This document shows, piece after piece, positions 1 through 8,399 of a DNA stretch of 21,322 nt. Position numbers and translations under genes: made by a program. Below the pieces are notes generated by a model. The model searched no databases, had not been told where the DNA came from, and was given only the letters and a program-made list of their open reading frames with translations. Source of the DNA: an uncultured bacterium (GTDB lineage: Bacteria > Planctomycetota > UBA1135 > GCA-002686595); assembly GCA_902826945.1 (NCBI GenBank), contig CADEGS010000035.1, positions 1-21,322 of the forward strand. Direction: 5' to 3'. Numbering within the stretch: the stretch's first letter is position 1; each line of letters opens with the position of its first letter.

Positions 1-1
1 G

Positions 2-901
2 TCAGCGCAGGTTGCGCGTGACGTTGTCCGCCAGCTCGAAGAACTGGTGGAAGGCCGGGCCGAGCGTGGCCACGAAGATCATCGGCAGGAAGCACAGGAC
101 GAGCGGGAAGACCAGCTTGACCGGCAGCGCCTGCGCCAGGACGGTGACGCGCTCGCGGCGGCGCTGGCGCAGGTCGTCGGCCTGGCGGCGGAGCACGTCG
201 GCGATGCCGGCGCCGACCTGCTCGGCCTGCACGAGCGCCGAGACGAACACCGACACCGAGGCCAGGCCGATGCGCTCCGCCAGGCGCCGCAGGCTGGTCA
301 CGCGGCTCGTGCCGGCCACGATCTCGAGCTGGAACGACCGCAGCTCCGCGGTCAGGGGGCGCGCCGCGGGCATCGACTCGAGGATGCGCGCGAGCGCGGC
401 GTCGAAGGAGAGCCCCGCCTGGGCCAGCGTCGCGAGCAGCTCGAGCACCAGCGGCAGGTCGCGCTCGATCGCGGCGACGCGCCGCCTGCGCCGCGCGCGC
501 ACGAAGAGCACGGGCAGCAGGCACAGCGCGACGAAGGGCGCCGCGTGCACGACCAGCAGGAACACCTGGCCGATCCCGCCGGGCGCGCCCTCGAGCCACT
601 CCCGCTCGCGCGCGAGGAGGGCCGAGCTGCTCGACGCGGTCACGACGAGGAGCCCGAGGCCGATCGAGAGGGCGCTGGCGACGAGGAAGAGCGTGACCGC
701 TCCGGGGCCGCGCAGCCCGGCGAGCTCGAGCCAGCGCGCCAGCGCGGAGCCGGAGGGCGGCGGCTCCTCGGGCGGCCGCTCGAGGGGCGCGCGCACGCGC
801 TCGGCGCTCTGCGCGCGACGCGCGAGCGCGCGCGTGCCCCAGAGCGCCGCAGCGAGCCCGATCGACCCGATCAGCGCCAGCGCCAGGACGTCCGCCGTCA
901 T
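2..901 (-). CDS. tadC: TadC-like inner-membrane platform protein of the Tad pilus
   Basis: A 299-residue membrane protein of the type II secretion F (GspF/T2SF) family. It is the second of the two platform proteins that work with the TadA ATPase in the inner membrane to assemble Flp pili. Hydrophobic segments are visible near residues 4-22, 68-88, 110-133 and 270-290. The T2SF core (IERDLPLVLELLATLAQAG, about residues 143-161) is followed by the usual long amphipathic stretch and a VGAGIADVLRRQADDLR motif near 235. I chose the ATG at 901 because it makes an ATGA overlap with the TadB stop. A longer frame to 1030 only reads backwards through the tadB 3' end. Last gene of the operon visible here; its stop is 1 base from the window edge. 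Family assignment is firm; TadC rather than TadB is inferred from gene order. Confidence 0.9.
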   Translation of the reverse strand: MTADVLALALIGSIGLAAALWGTRALARRAQSAERVRAPLERPPEEPPPSGSALARWLELAGLRGPGAVTLFLVASALSIGLGLLVVTASSSSALLAREREWLEGAPGGIGQVFLLVVHAAPFVALCLLPVLFVRARRRRRVAAIERDLPLVLELLATLAQAGLSFDAALARILESMPAARPLTAELRSFQLEIVAGTSRVTSLRRLAERIGLASVSVFVSALVQAEQVGAGIADVLRRQADDLRQRRRERVTVLAQALPVKLVFPLVLCFLPMIFVATLGPAFHQFFELADNVTRNLR

Positions 902-1761
902 GGCTCGATGCGGCTGATGCGCCGCATGACGAGCAGCCCGACCGCCTGCGCCAGCATCGCGCCGGCGAACAGCGCGGCGCCGACGCCGGTCGCGAGGAAG
1001 GCCTCCATGCGCTCGGGGTTCGAGCGCCACATGATCGCCGCCACGAAATAGGAGAGGAACAGCATCACGACCACCGAGAGCTCCGCCTGGGCGGCCTGCG
1101 AGCGCACGCGCCGCGAGAGCTCGATGCGGTCGCGGATCGTGCGCCCGACCGTGGCCAGGATCGGCGCGAGGCTCCCGCCGACCTCGAAGTGCACGGCCAG
1201 GGCCGTGCAGAAGAGCCCGAAGGTCTCGAGCGGCACGCGCCCGGCCAGCGCCAGGATGACCTGGCGCGGATCGTCGCCGAGCCGGATGCGCCCGACGACC
1301 TCGTCGATCTCGTCGCGGAACGGCCGGGGTGCCTCGCGCTGCGCGCTCTCGAGGGCCTGGATCACGCCGCCGCCGGCCTGCAGCGAGCCCACCACGAGGT
1401 CGATCGCGTCGGCGAGCTGCGACTCGAGCCGGAGCGCGCGCCGGTCGGCGAGGAACGACTCGAGGAGCATGCCCAGCGTCCCGGCGATGATCCCGAGCGT
1501 CGCGGCGAACAGGAGGCCCACCCCGAGCGCGAGGTGCAGCACGGCCGCCAGCAGCGCGCCCAGGAGCCAGGGCAGGAGCTCGTGCCGGCGCAGGGCGCTC
1601 GAGGTCCGCTGCTCGGGGATCGCGGGCGCGCGGGACGCAAGCGCGGGCGAGCGCTCGCCCAGCCGCGCCGCCGCGCGACGGCGCAGGAGCGCCCGCCGCC
1701 AGGCGTGGCCGAGCGCTCCCGCGCCCGCCGCCAGGCCCGTGCCGACCAAGAGGTCAACCAC
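898..1761 (-). CDS. tadB: TadB-like inner-membrane platform protein of the Tad pilus
   Basis: A 287-residue T2SF-family membrane protein, the partner of TadC in the inner-membrane assembly platform. A first membrane segment lies near residues 1-18, a hydrophobic pair near 63-103, and C-terminal segments near 230-246 and 260-281. Between them is the T2SF signature (LADAIDLVVGSLQAGGGVIQ, about 116-135) and the VGGSLAPILATVGRTIRDR motif typical of TadB. Translation starts at a GTG at 1761 that overlaps the TadA stop by 8 bp, so the two are probably translationally coupled. It ends in an ATGA overlap with tadC. Length is normal for the family. Confidence 0.9.
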   Translation of the reverse strand: MVDLLVGTGLAAGAGALGHAWRRALLRRRAAARLGERSPALASRAPAIPEQRTSSALRRHELLPWLLGALLAAVLHLALGVGLLFAATLGIIAGTLGMLLESFLADRRALRLESQLADAIDLVVGSLQAGGGVIQALESAQREAPRPFRDEIDEVVGRIRLGDDPRQVILALAGRVPLETFGLFCTALAVHFEVGGSLAPILATVGRTIRDRIELSRRVRSQAAQAELSVVVMLFLSYFVAAIMWRSNPERMEAFLATGVGAALFAGAMLAQAVGLLVMRRISRIEP

Positions 1762-3196
1762 GCGCCTCTCCTCCCGCGTCGGGCGCCTGGAACAGCTCGG
1801 CGGGGACTTCCTCGCCCTGCTCGCGCAGCACCTCGCACAGGCGCGGCACGATCCCGGTGGCGACGAACTCGCCCAGCACCGCGCGGCCCTTGCGCCCGCG
1901 CTGGCGGAAGCGGAAGACGTCCTGCAGGAGCGGCGTGCCGCCCTCGAGGCCGGTGATCTCCGTGATGGCCTCGACCCGGCGCACGCCGTCCTCGTAGCGG
2001 CGCACGTGCACGAGGAGCTGCAGGGCGGAGACGATCTGCTCGCGGATGGCGCGCGCGGGCAGCTCCAGCCCGGCCATCAGGACCATCGTCTCGAGGCGCG
2101 CCAGGGCGTCGCGCGGCGCGTTCGCGTGCACCGTGCACAGGCTGCCGTCGTGGCCGGTGTTCATCGCCTGCAGCATGTCGAGCGCCTCGCCCGACCGCAC
2201 CTCGCCGACGATGATGCGGTCGGGGCGCATGCGCAGCGTGTTGATCAGGAGCTCGCGCGTCGTGATCTGGCCGCGGCCCTCGATGTTGGGCGGCCGCGCC
2301 TCCAGGCGCACGACGTGGCGCTGGTCGAGCACCAGCTCGGCCGTGTCCTCGATCGTGACGATGCGCTCGTCGGGGCCCAGGGCCTCGGCGACGGCGCCGA
2401 GCAGCGTGGACTTGCCGGCGCCCGTGCCGCCCGAGATCAGGATGTTGCGGCGCCAGCGCACCGCCAGCTCGAGGAAGCGCGCCATCTCCTCGGAGAGCAT
2501 CCCCAGGCGCAGGAGGTCGGAGCGGCGCAGCCGCTGACGCCCGAAGCGCCGGATCGAGATCGTCGGCCCGTCGATCGACACGGGCGGCAGCGTGGCGTTG
2601 ACGCGGCTGCCGTCCGGCAGGCGCGCGTCGACCATCGGCGAGGAGGAGTCGATGCGCCGGCCGACGCGCGTCGCCAGGCGCTCGATGATGCGCTCGACGT
2701 GCTCCTTGTCGCGGAAGCGCACGGAGGTCTCCTCCAGGCGTCCGAAGCGCTCGACGTACACGGCCGCCGGCCCGATCACCAGGATGTCGGTCACGGCGGG
2801 ATCGGCCATCAGGGGAGCGAGCGGCCCGACGCCGAGCGTCTCGTCGGTCAGCTCGTCGGCCAGGCGCCCGCGCTCCTCGTCGTTGAGCGGCAGCTCCTCG
2901 GAGGCGAGGACGCGCGACACGAAGTCGCGCACGGCGGCGGCGACGACCTCGTCGCTCGAGGTCAGGAGGTCGTGCTCGCCGATCTCGTCGATCAGGCGCT
3001 CGTGCAGCCGGCTCTTGACGCTCACGTAGTCGCCGCCGCTCGCGCTCGGCGGGCGCGCCGGCGCGCGCTCCTGCGGCGCGGGCTCGGGCCGGCGCGAGCG
3101 CCGGGCCAGGCGCGCGACCATCTCGTTCGTGCGCGGGCGCGCGAAGCGCTCGCGCAGGCTCTCGGCCCCGTCCCGCAGCGGTTCGTCGCCGCTCAC
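1754..3196 (-). CDS. tadA: TadA/CpaF-type secretion ATPase of the Tad pilus
   Basis: A 480-residue member of the GspE/PilT (T2SSE) ATPase superfamily. It hydrolyses ATP at the cytoplasmic face to drive Flp pilus assembly. Visible motifs: Walker A GGTGAGKST (256-264), Asp box TIEDTAEL (281-288), Walker B-like RIIVGEVR (327-334) and His box GHDGSLCTVHAN (348-359). The N-terminal 60 residues are Arg/Pro-rich and likely disordered. They are followed by the CpaF N-domain with the family phrases LGVGPLAPLM and DGSRVNATLPP. The start is a GTG at 3196, which forms a GTGA overlap with the TadZ stop; the open frame continues upstream to 4129 only as a shadow of tadZ. All catalytic motifs are present, so the enzyme should be active. 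Confidence 0.96.
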   Translation of the reverse strand: MSGDEPLRDGAESLRERFARPRTNEMVARLARRSRRPEPAPQERAPARPPSASGGDYVSVKSRLHERLIDEIGEHDLLTSSDEVVAAAVRDFVSRVLASEELPLNDEERGRLADELTDETLGVGPLAPLMADPAVTDILVIGPAAVYVERFGRLEETSVRFRDKEHVERIIERLATRVGRRIDSSSPMVDARLPDGSRVNATLPPVSIDGPTISIRRFGRQRLRRSDLLRLGMLSEEMARFLELAVRWRRNILISGGTGAGKSTLLGAVAEALGPDERIVTIEDTAELVLDQRHVVRLEARPPNIEGRGQITTRELLINTLRMRPDRIIVGEVRSGEALDMLQAMNTGHDGSLCTVHANAPRDALARLETMVLMAGLELPARAIREQIVSALQLLVHVRRYEDGVRRVEAITEITGLEGGTPLLQDVFRFRQRGRKGRAVLGEFVATGIVPRLCEVLREQGEEVPAELFQAPDAGGEARG

Positions 3197-4446
3197 GCCC
3201 CTGCTCCGCCGTCCAGGGAAGGCGTGCCGCCGAGGACCGAGTCGACGCTCTCGGGCGCGCGCGCCGTCGCGGCGCCGGCGGTCGGGAGGCCGCGCTCGAG
3301 CTCCGCCACGAGACGGCGCAGCGCGCGGCCGAAGCCGGACCAGCGACCCGCGCGCAGCGCGTAGGGCTGCCCGCTGTTCGCCGCCTCCAGCAGGCGCTTG
3401 CGGTAGGGGATCACGTGATCGACCACGCAGCCGAGCCGGTCCGCGACCTGGACCGGCTTCAGGTCGCCGGCGAAGCGCTGGTAGTTGTGGTTGAGGATCA
3501 GCTTCCGGCGCGCGGGGGAGACCCCGAGCCCGGTCAGGACGTCGAGGTAGGCCGCGCCGCCGAGGACGCTCGGCACCATGCCCTGCAGCACGACGCAGAC
3601 GGCGTCCGAGAGGTCGAGGACGGCGGTGACGACCGAGTCGAGCAGCGGGAAGGTGTCGACGACGACGCAGTCGAAGGCGCGGCGGGCCACGGTCAGCACC
3701 TCGGAGAGGCCGCGCTCGTCGATGCGGGAGGCGGCCACCGCGTCGGCCGGAGCCGCGAGCAGGTAGAGACCGCAGGCGTGGCGCGCGCACAGGCGGCGCA
3801 GGAGCGTGGGGTCGAGGCGATCGCGCTCGCGCACGGCGTCGACCAGGGTCGTCGCCGGGGCGAGGTCGAGCATCGACGCGCACACGCCGAGCTGCAGCGA
3901 GGCGTCGACCAGGAGCACGCGCTCGGGATGGCGGCGCGCGAGCAGGGTCGCCGCGCTGACGGCCATCGTCGACTTGCCCACGCCGCCCTTGTTGCTCACC
4001 ACCGAGATGACCTTGCCGCGCGCCTCGACCGCCGGCGCCTCGCGCAGGAAGACGCGGTCGAAGAGCTGCCCGAGCTCGGCGGACGAGAGCGGCCGGCGCA
4101 GGAGGTCCAGGACCTGCGCGCGGAAGCACTCGAGGACCAGCGTGCTCTCCTCCGTCTCGTCGCTCCCCGCCTGGCGCCGGTACAGGCCGGCCACCGGCAC
4201 GCCGGGAGCGCTCGCGGCGACCTCCTGCGCGAAGCGCCGCAGCGCGCGGACGTCGCGCTCGAACTCGACGCAGACGAGGTCGGCGCGCAGGCTGCGCGCG
4301 GCCTCGATCCCGCGCCGGAGGTCGCGCGCGTAGTGGGTGACCACCGAGACGTTGCGCAGTCCCTGCAGGGCGGACTCGAACTCCTCGCGCAGGGAGGCGT
4401 CGCCGCCGACGACCAGGACGTGACGCGTCTCTTCGTTGCCTGCCAT
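3193..4446 (-). CDS. tadZ: TadZ/CpaE-like pilus localisation ATPase
   Basis: A 417-residue MinD/ParA-family protein with an N-terminal atypical receiver-like domain. In characterised Tad systems, TadZ/CpaE places the pilus machinery at a cell pole and recruits the other Tad proteins. Residues 8-130 form the receiver-like fold, beginning HVLVVGGDASLREEF; the usual phosphorylatable pattern is not obvious. Residues 145-160 contain the deviant Walker A loop SNKGGVGKST. LLVDASLQLG (178-187) and VVVDTFP (261-267) are the other nucleotide-binding strands. The last 30 residues are low-complexity. It starts at ATG 4446, 4 bases after the preceding stop, and ends in a GTGA overlap with tadA. Confidence 0.9.
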   Translation of the reverse strand: MAGNEETRHVLVVGGDASLREEFESALQGLRNVSVVTHYARDLRRGIEAARSLRADLVCVEFERDVRALRRFAQEVAASAPGVPVAGLYRRQAGSDETEESTLVLECFRAQVLDLLRRPLSSAELGQLFDRVFLREAPAVEARGKVISVVSNKGGVGKSTMAVSAATLLARRHPERVLLVDASLQLGVCASMLDLAPATTLVDAVRERDRLDPTLLRRLCARHACGLYLLAAPADAVAASRIDERGLSEVLTVARRAFDCVVVDTFPLLDSVVTAVLDLSDAVCVVLQGMVPSVLGGAAYLDVLTGLGVSPARRKLILNHNYQRFAGDLKPVQVADRLGCVVDHVIPYRKRLLEAANSGQPYALRAGRWSGFGRALRRLVAELERGLPTAGAATARAPESVDSVLGGTPSLDGGAGA

Positions 4447-4450
4447 GGCC

Positions 4451-5719
4451 CTAGCGCCAGAGGACCGGGGCGCGCAGCGACCAGCGCCGGAAGAGGGAGC
4501 GGGCGGCCGCGAGCTCGCCGAGCTCGGCCGCGCCGAGCGCGAGCCCCTCGGGCAGGTGCGCGCTGGCGTTCTCGGGCGCGACGATCGGCTCGCGCTTGGT
4601 GATGGTGATCGAGCCCGCGCCGAAGGCCTCGAGCGTCGCGTAGCCGAAGCCGACGCACACGTCGCGGCCGCCGACGAGGTCGACCACGGGCAGGTAGACG
4701 GCGCTGCCGACCGCCGCGGGGATCGGCGCGTCCACGACGGTCTCGCCGACGCGGGTGACGACCGCGAAGCGGCCCACGGGCGTGCCCGCCGCGGCGATCG
4801 TGCCGCCGGCGTCGTAGGTCAGGTCCAGCGGGACGTCGACGACCAGCGTGTCCGCGAAGAAGGCGCGCGAGAGCGCGAGCGGCGCCGCGCCCAGGCGCTC
4901 CGCTCCGGGGACGGTGCTCTCCGGCCCGCAGCGCAGCACGAGGCCGGCCGTCGCGACGAGCGCCCCGCCGTCGTCGACCACGTCGCCCGCCGCGGCGATG
5001 GCCGTCGCGCGCAGCGTGAGCCCGTCGGCGACCGGATCGCCGCCGCTCCCGTCCGACGAGAGGAACAGCGCCTTGCCGAAGAGGAGCGGCAGCGTGGGCC
5101 CGCTCGAGCTGACGCCGCCGACGCGATCCAGGCCCTGGCGGTCGGCGGTGCGGCGCAGGCGGACCAGGAACGCGTCGAGGCGCGCGTTGCCGTCGAGGTC
5201 GACGGTGGCGAAGTCGGTGCGCTGGTAGGCGTCGTCCTCGGGCACGGCGAGCGGATCGAGCGGCTGCAGCGGATCGCCGGCCACCAGGTCCCCGTGCAGC
5301 TCGTTCGCGAGGTTCAGCTCGAGCAGCGGGTCGTGGACGGACGACGCCGAGGCATCGAGGAGCTGCGAGGCGTGCGCCGGGCCGATGCCCGGGTCGAGCA
5401 CGAAGATCGGGCCGGCTCCGAGCGCGAGCGCGTCCGTGGGCGTGGCTCCCAGGTCGTCGTCGAAGCGCCAGGCGACCAGGTCGCGCGCGCTCTCGCGGCG
5501 CAGGAGGTCGGCGTCCACGACGGGCGCGTCGCGCCCGCGCAGGCCCTCGAGCGCGGCCGCGTCGGCCGCGCCCTGCATCTGCGCCTGCGTCAGGCGCGCC
5601 AGCCCGAGGTCGACCGTCAGCGCGGCCAGGCCGAGGAGCGCTCCCGCGAAGAGCGCGAGGAGCACCAGCACCGCGCCCTCGCGCGCGGAGCGGGACCGGC
5701 GGGCGACCGAGCGCTTCAT
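4451..5719 (-). CDS. TadG-like pilus assembly protein (N-terminal TadE/G-type segment)
   Basis: A 422-residue protein starting with a basic stretch, then EG|AVLVLLALFAGALLGLAAL and VDLGLARLTQAQMQGAADAAALEG (to about residue 59). This is the characteristic membrane anchor of TadG-like Flp pilus-assembly proteins (the DUF/PF13400 type). The remaining roughly 360 residues look like a periplasmic beta-rich domain. I see no von Willebrand MIDAS motif (DxSxS), which many TadG proteins have, and only two Cys. Its frame overlaps the CpaB stop in an ATGA. The position between rcpC and tadZ supports a minor-pilin or envelope-scaffold role. The fold of the large domain is unknown to me. Confidence 0.82.
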   Translation of the reverse strand: MKRSVARRSRSAREGAVLVLLALFAGALLGLAALTVDLGLARLTQAQMQGAADAAALEGLRGRDAPVVDADLLRRESARDLVAWRFDDDLGATPTDALALGAGPIFVLDPGIGPAHASQLLDASASSVHDPLLELNLANELHGDLVAGDPLQPLDPLAVPEDDAYQRTDFATVDLDGNARLDAFLVRLRRTADRQGLDRVGGVSSSGPTLPLLFGKALFLSSDGSGGDPVADGLTLRATAIAAAGDVVDDGGALVATAGLVLRCGPESTVPGAERLGAAPLALSRAFFADTLVVDVPLDLTYDAGGTIAAAGTPVGRFAVVTRVGETVVDAPIPAAVGSAVYLPVVDLVGGRDVCVGFGYATLEAFGAGSITITKREPIVAPENASAHLPEGLALGAAELGELAAARSLFRRWSLRAPVLWR

Positions 5720-6741
5720 CGCGGTCCGGGCTTGCTCGCGAAGACCGGGATGGCGGACATCTCCCGCGTCGTCCCGTGGATCGTCTCGACCACGGTCAGC
5801 TCGGGCAGCATGCTCGCCGCGTGGGGGCCGAGGCCGTCGAACAGCCCGAGCGCGGCGGGCTGCGGGTCCGGCGTGACGCTGTCCGACGGCTCGTCGGGGC
5901 GTCCCGAGCGCGGCACGCAGGCGATCTCCGCCTTCACCGCGATCGCCTCGGTGAGCGTCGCCACCTCGACCGGATCGACCGCGATCACGATCTCCTGGAC
6001 CGGACGGGTGCGCACGATCAGCCCCTGCGTCAGGGAGCTCTGCGAGTAGGGGACCTGCCGCGTCGTCACGGGCTGGACGACGATGCCGTTCTGGACGACG
6101 ACCTTGACGGTGGCGCGCTTGAGCGCATTGGCGAGGCTGGCCTGCATCGCGAGCTGCGGGCCGAAGTCGCCCGCGACGTCGAGGCGCGAGAGGTCCTGGG
6201 TCTTCGTCTCGATCGCCAGGGTGGACACGAGGTCGAAGCGGTCGCCGGAGTTCAGCCCGAACAGCCCGGGGATCGTCGAGACCTCGATGCGCATCGCCCG
6301 CTTGCCGGCGGGGATGCCCCCGACGAGCCCCGGGCGCGTCCCGCGCGGCAGGAAGTCCGCCTCGGTGAACACGAAGCCGGGCGCCTTGTCGCGCGCCAGC
6401 ACGCGGCCGATCACCTCGCCCAGGTCGGTCACCATCTCGGGGCTGACCTGCTCGGGCGCGAGCCAGACGCGGCCGATGCGCTGGTTCGCGGCGTCCCAGA
6501 GGTCGTCGCGCGTGACCTTGGCGAGGGCCGTGACGGGCCGCATGCACATGGGGACGGCGACCTTCCCCTCGCGCGCCGGATCGTCGTCCTCGGCGGCCTC
6601 CACGGACCGCGGCCAGGGCAGGCGGACGATGCCGGCGCGCTCGAGCAAGAGCGCGACGCCCGCCAGCGCGGCCACCGTCAGCAGGCCGAGGGCGAAGAGC
6701 GGCAGGACGCCCCGACGCCGGCGCGGCGCGACGGGGCTCAC
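5716..6741 (-). CDS. rcpC: RcpC/CpaB-like Flp pilus assembly protein (SAF domain)
   Basis: A 341-residue protein with one N-terminal membrane helix (about residues 9-33) and a periplasmic SAF domain (about 62-150). The SAF domain contains the family phrases IGRVLARDKAPGFVFTEADF and RPGLVGGIPAGKRAM. RcpC/CpaB lies in the periplasm and helps the secretin complex assemble or gate. The C-terminal third has the typical VQNGIVVQPVTTRQV stretch. I prefer the GTG at 6741 because a GAGGTG Shine-Dalgarno sequence sits 6 bases before it. A GTG three codons upstream at 6750 is also in frame but has no ribosome site. It lies 40 bases after the tadE stop and ends in an ATGA overlap with the TadG-like gene. 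Confidence 0.87.
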   Translation of the reverse strand: MSPVAPRRRRGVLPLFALGLLTVAALAGVALLLERAGIVRLPWPRSVEAAEDDDPAREGKVAVPMCMRPVTALAKVTRDDLWDAANQRIGRVWLAPEQVSPEMVTDLGEVIGRVLARDKAPGFVFTEADFLPRGTRPGLVGGIPAGKRAMRIEVSTIPGLFGLNSGDRFDLVSTLAIETKTQDLSRLDVAGDFGPQLAMQASLANALKRATVKVVVQNGIVVQPVTTRQVPYSQSSLTQGLIVRTRPVQEIVIAVDPVEVATLTEAIAVKAEIACVPRSGRPDEPSDSVTPDPQPAALGLFDGLGPHAASMLPELTVVETIHGTTREMSAIPVFASKPGPR

Positions 6742-6781
6742 GGGAGGCACCTCGGAGCGAAGAGGGGGCGCGACGATCGCT

Positions 6782-7735
6782 TCACTGGAAGACCTCGCGG
6801 CGGAAGACCGCCTGGGTGGAGAGGAGCCTGCGGAACGGGCGCACGGTGGTGGCCATCGCGAGCTGGCTCCCGAGAGCGTAGGTGCCGGCGTAGGTGCCCA
6901 CGCCCGGGCCCGAGGCGGGCACGAGCGAGCCGTCCGGCGGCGGGCAGCCGGGCGCGAGCTGGACGGTCACCGCGTCGTCCGCGGCGAGGATGGGCATGCT
7001 GCCGTTCGGCTCGAGCGGCCCCTCGGCGCTCTGCCGGTAGCCGCTCAGCATCGCGGCCTGGAAGGGGTAGTTGAGGCGCACGGCCACCAGGCCGCGCGGC
7101 GCGCCCGGCGGCAGGCACGCGGGCGCGGGATCGGGGGCGGCCAGCGAGAAGGCGCCCGTGGCCGGGTCGCAGGGGTCGCAGCGGACCTCCTCGAGCACGT
7201 CGACCCAGTCGATCGTCTCCACCCCGCTCGCGTCGCGCGCGAGCACGCGCGGGATGCGCACGGAGTAGCCCGTCGAGGTCGAGGGATCGCTCCACAGCGC
7301 ACCGGGGTAGCGCAAGAGGTCGAGCTCCACGCCGGAGACCGTCGCGCGCTCCTCGATCATCAGCGGCACGAGCATCCGGTTGACCACCGGCAGGCTGGCC
7401 AGGTGCTGCTGGAGGTCCGCCTCGCTCGCGAACTGGCCGCGGTCGATGACGAGCTTGCCCTCGTCGTACACGGCCTGCTGCACCGCCGGGTCCGCCAGCG
7501 CGTCCTCGAAGCTCGCGCCCGCCGGCAGCGAGCGCAGGGCGAGCTCGCGCGCGGCGACGCGCGCGGCGTCCTCGAGCACCTGGTCGACCAGCACCAGCCG
7601 ACCGAGCTCGATCCCGGCCGCCAGGACGAGGTACAGCGCGAGCGAGACGAGCGCGAACTCCACCAGCGCCGCGCCCCGGCGGGAGGCGCACGCGGAACGG
7701 CTCGCGAGACGGTCTCGGACGCGGTCGGACTCCAT
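6782..7735 (-). CDS. tadE: TadE-like minor pilin / pilus assembly protein
   Basis: A 317-residue pseudopilin. Residues 19-43 carry a prepilin-type leader: RRG|AALVEFALVSLALYLVLAA, with the cleavage site after Gly21 and the conserved Glu at +5. This is the TadE-like signature, and it means a TadV-type peptidase is needed although none is in this window. At about 317 residues it is longer than usual TadE proteins (150-200). The extra length is a periplasmic domain with a CDPC pair near residue 180 and another Cys-Pro near 200, which could form disulphides. The ATG at 7735 is chosen; the same frame stays open upstream to 8278 but without coding character. It follows a strong stem-loop downstream of flp. 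Confidence 0.85.
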   Translation of the reverse strand: MESDRVRDRLASRSACASRRGAALVEFALVSLALYLVLAAGIELGRLVLVDQVLEDAARVAARELALRSLPAGASFEDALADPAVQQAVYDEGKLVIDRGQFASEADLQQHLASLPVVNRMLVPLMIEERATVSGVELDLLRYPGALWSDPSTSTGYSVRIPRVLARDASGVETIDWVDVLEEVRCDPCDPATGAFSLAAPDPAPACLPPGAPRGLVAVRLNYPFQAAMLSGYRQSAEGPLEPNGSMPILAADDAVTVQLAPGCPPPDGSLVPASGPGVGTYAGTYALGSQLAMATTVRPFRRLLSTQAVFRREVFQ

Positions 7736-7751
7736 GGCTTCCACGTTCGCA

Positions 7752-7792
7752 GCCCGAGCCCCCTCCGGCGCGGTGCCGGAGGAGGCTCGGGC
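7752..7792 (-). terminator. Long GC-rich stem-loop between flp and tadE
   Basis: An 18-bp stem (7752-7769 with 7775-7792, one mismatch) closing a 5-base loop. It lies 36 bases downstream of the flp stop and ends 16 bases before the tadE start. There is no T-tract on the minus strand, so it is not a standard intrinsic terminator. A partial terminator, attenuator or 3' stabilising structure that raises flp mRNA over the downstream pilus genes is the likely role (inference). A second small hairpin (7811-7818 with 7822-7829, 3-base loop) covers the flp stop codon. Confidence 0.55.
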
Positions 7793-7827
7793 GCGGGATC
7801 CTCGGAGCAGGATCTCCGGAGCGGAGA

Positions 7828-8175
7828 TCAGGGCTCCTCGACGAGCAGGTCGACCGGCGACCCGATGTTGTTGCCGAGGCGCGGCGTCCCGTTGTTGTCC
7901 AGGATGCCGGCGCCGCTGTTGACGTCGAGGCCGATCGCGGTGCCGGAGCCGCCGAAGGCGTTCGTGGTCTCGATCAGCTTGCCGGAGACGATCGGGCCGT
8001 TGTCGTCGGCGTGCGCGCCCGGCAGGGCCGACGCGACGGCGCCGACCATGTCGTTCGTCTTGTGGCCGAAGACGCTGACGGCCGCGGCCGTGACGAGCGC
8101 GACGCCCGCGACGAGCAACCCGTACTCGACCAGGGCGGCGCCCCGACGGCGATTCGCAACGTGCTTGAGATGCAT
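7828..8175 (-). CDS. flp: Flp-family major pilin with a long C-terminal extension
   Basis: A 115-residue prepilin. After a basic leader comes RRRG|AALVEYGLLVAGVALVTAAAV: cleavage after Gly12, Glu at +5 and Tyr at +6, exactly the Flp/TadE pattern. The hydrophobic N-terminal helix spans about residues 13-35. Typical Flp pilins are 50-70 residues; this one adds about 55 residues rich in Gly, Asn and Asp (GGSGTAIGLDVNSGAGILDNNG, split across about 75-96), probably surface-exposed on the filament. A good ribosome site (AGGAAAG, 8178-8184) precedes the ATG at 8175. It is the only pilin of this type in the window and is bracketed by two stem-loops, which suggests its message is handled separately from the assembly genes. 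Confidence 0.93.
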   Translation of the reverse strand: MHLKHVANRRRGAALVEYGLLVAGVALVTAAAVSVFGHKTNDMVGAVASALPGAHADDNGPIVSGKLIETTNAFGGSGTAIGLDVNSGAGILDNNGTPRLGNNIGSPVDLLVEEP

Positions 8176-8241
8176 GTCTTTCCTGTGTGTGGGGGACGCG
8201 CCACCGGGGCGCATCCGTGTGGTCCGCGATGCCCCTCCCGG

Positions 8242-8268
8242 CCCGGACGGCCACGTGGGCCGTCCGGG
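8242..8268 (-). other. Perfect 11-bp stem-loop in the flp leader region
   Basis: CCCGGACGGCC (8242-8252) pairs with 8258-8268 around a 5-base loop. It lies 67 bases upstream of the flp start, in the 224-bp gap between the TPR gene and flp. No T-run follows on either strand. It could end the secretin/TPR transcript, protect a processed flp mRNA 5' end, or be incidental in such GC-rich DNA. I found no convincing promoter in the same gap. Confidence 0.4.
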
Positions 8269-8399
8269 TGGGAGCCATTCCTCATTCAATCCCCGGAGGC
8301 CCTCAGGCCGCTCGCCGTCGAGCTCGGCCCGCCGTGCCTCCAGGAAGTCATCCCCGCCGCGGCCGCGGGAGTTCCGGCGATTCCCGGATTCATCGCGCA

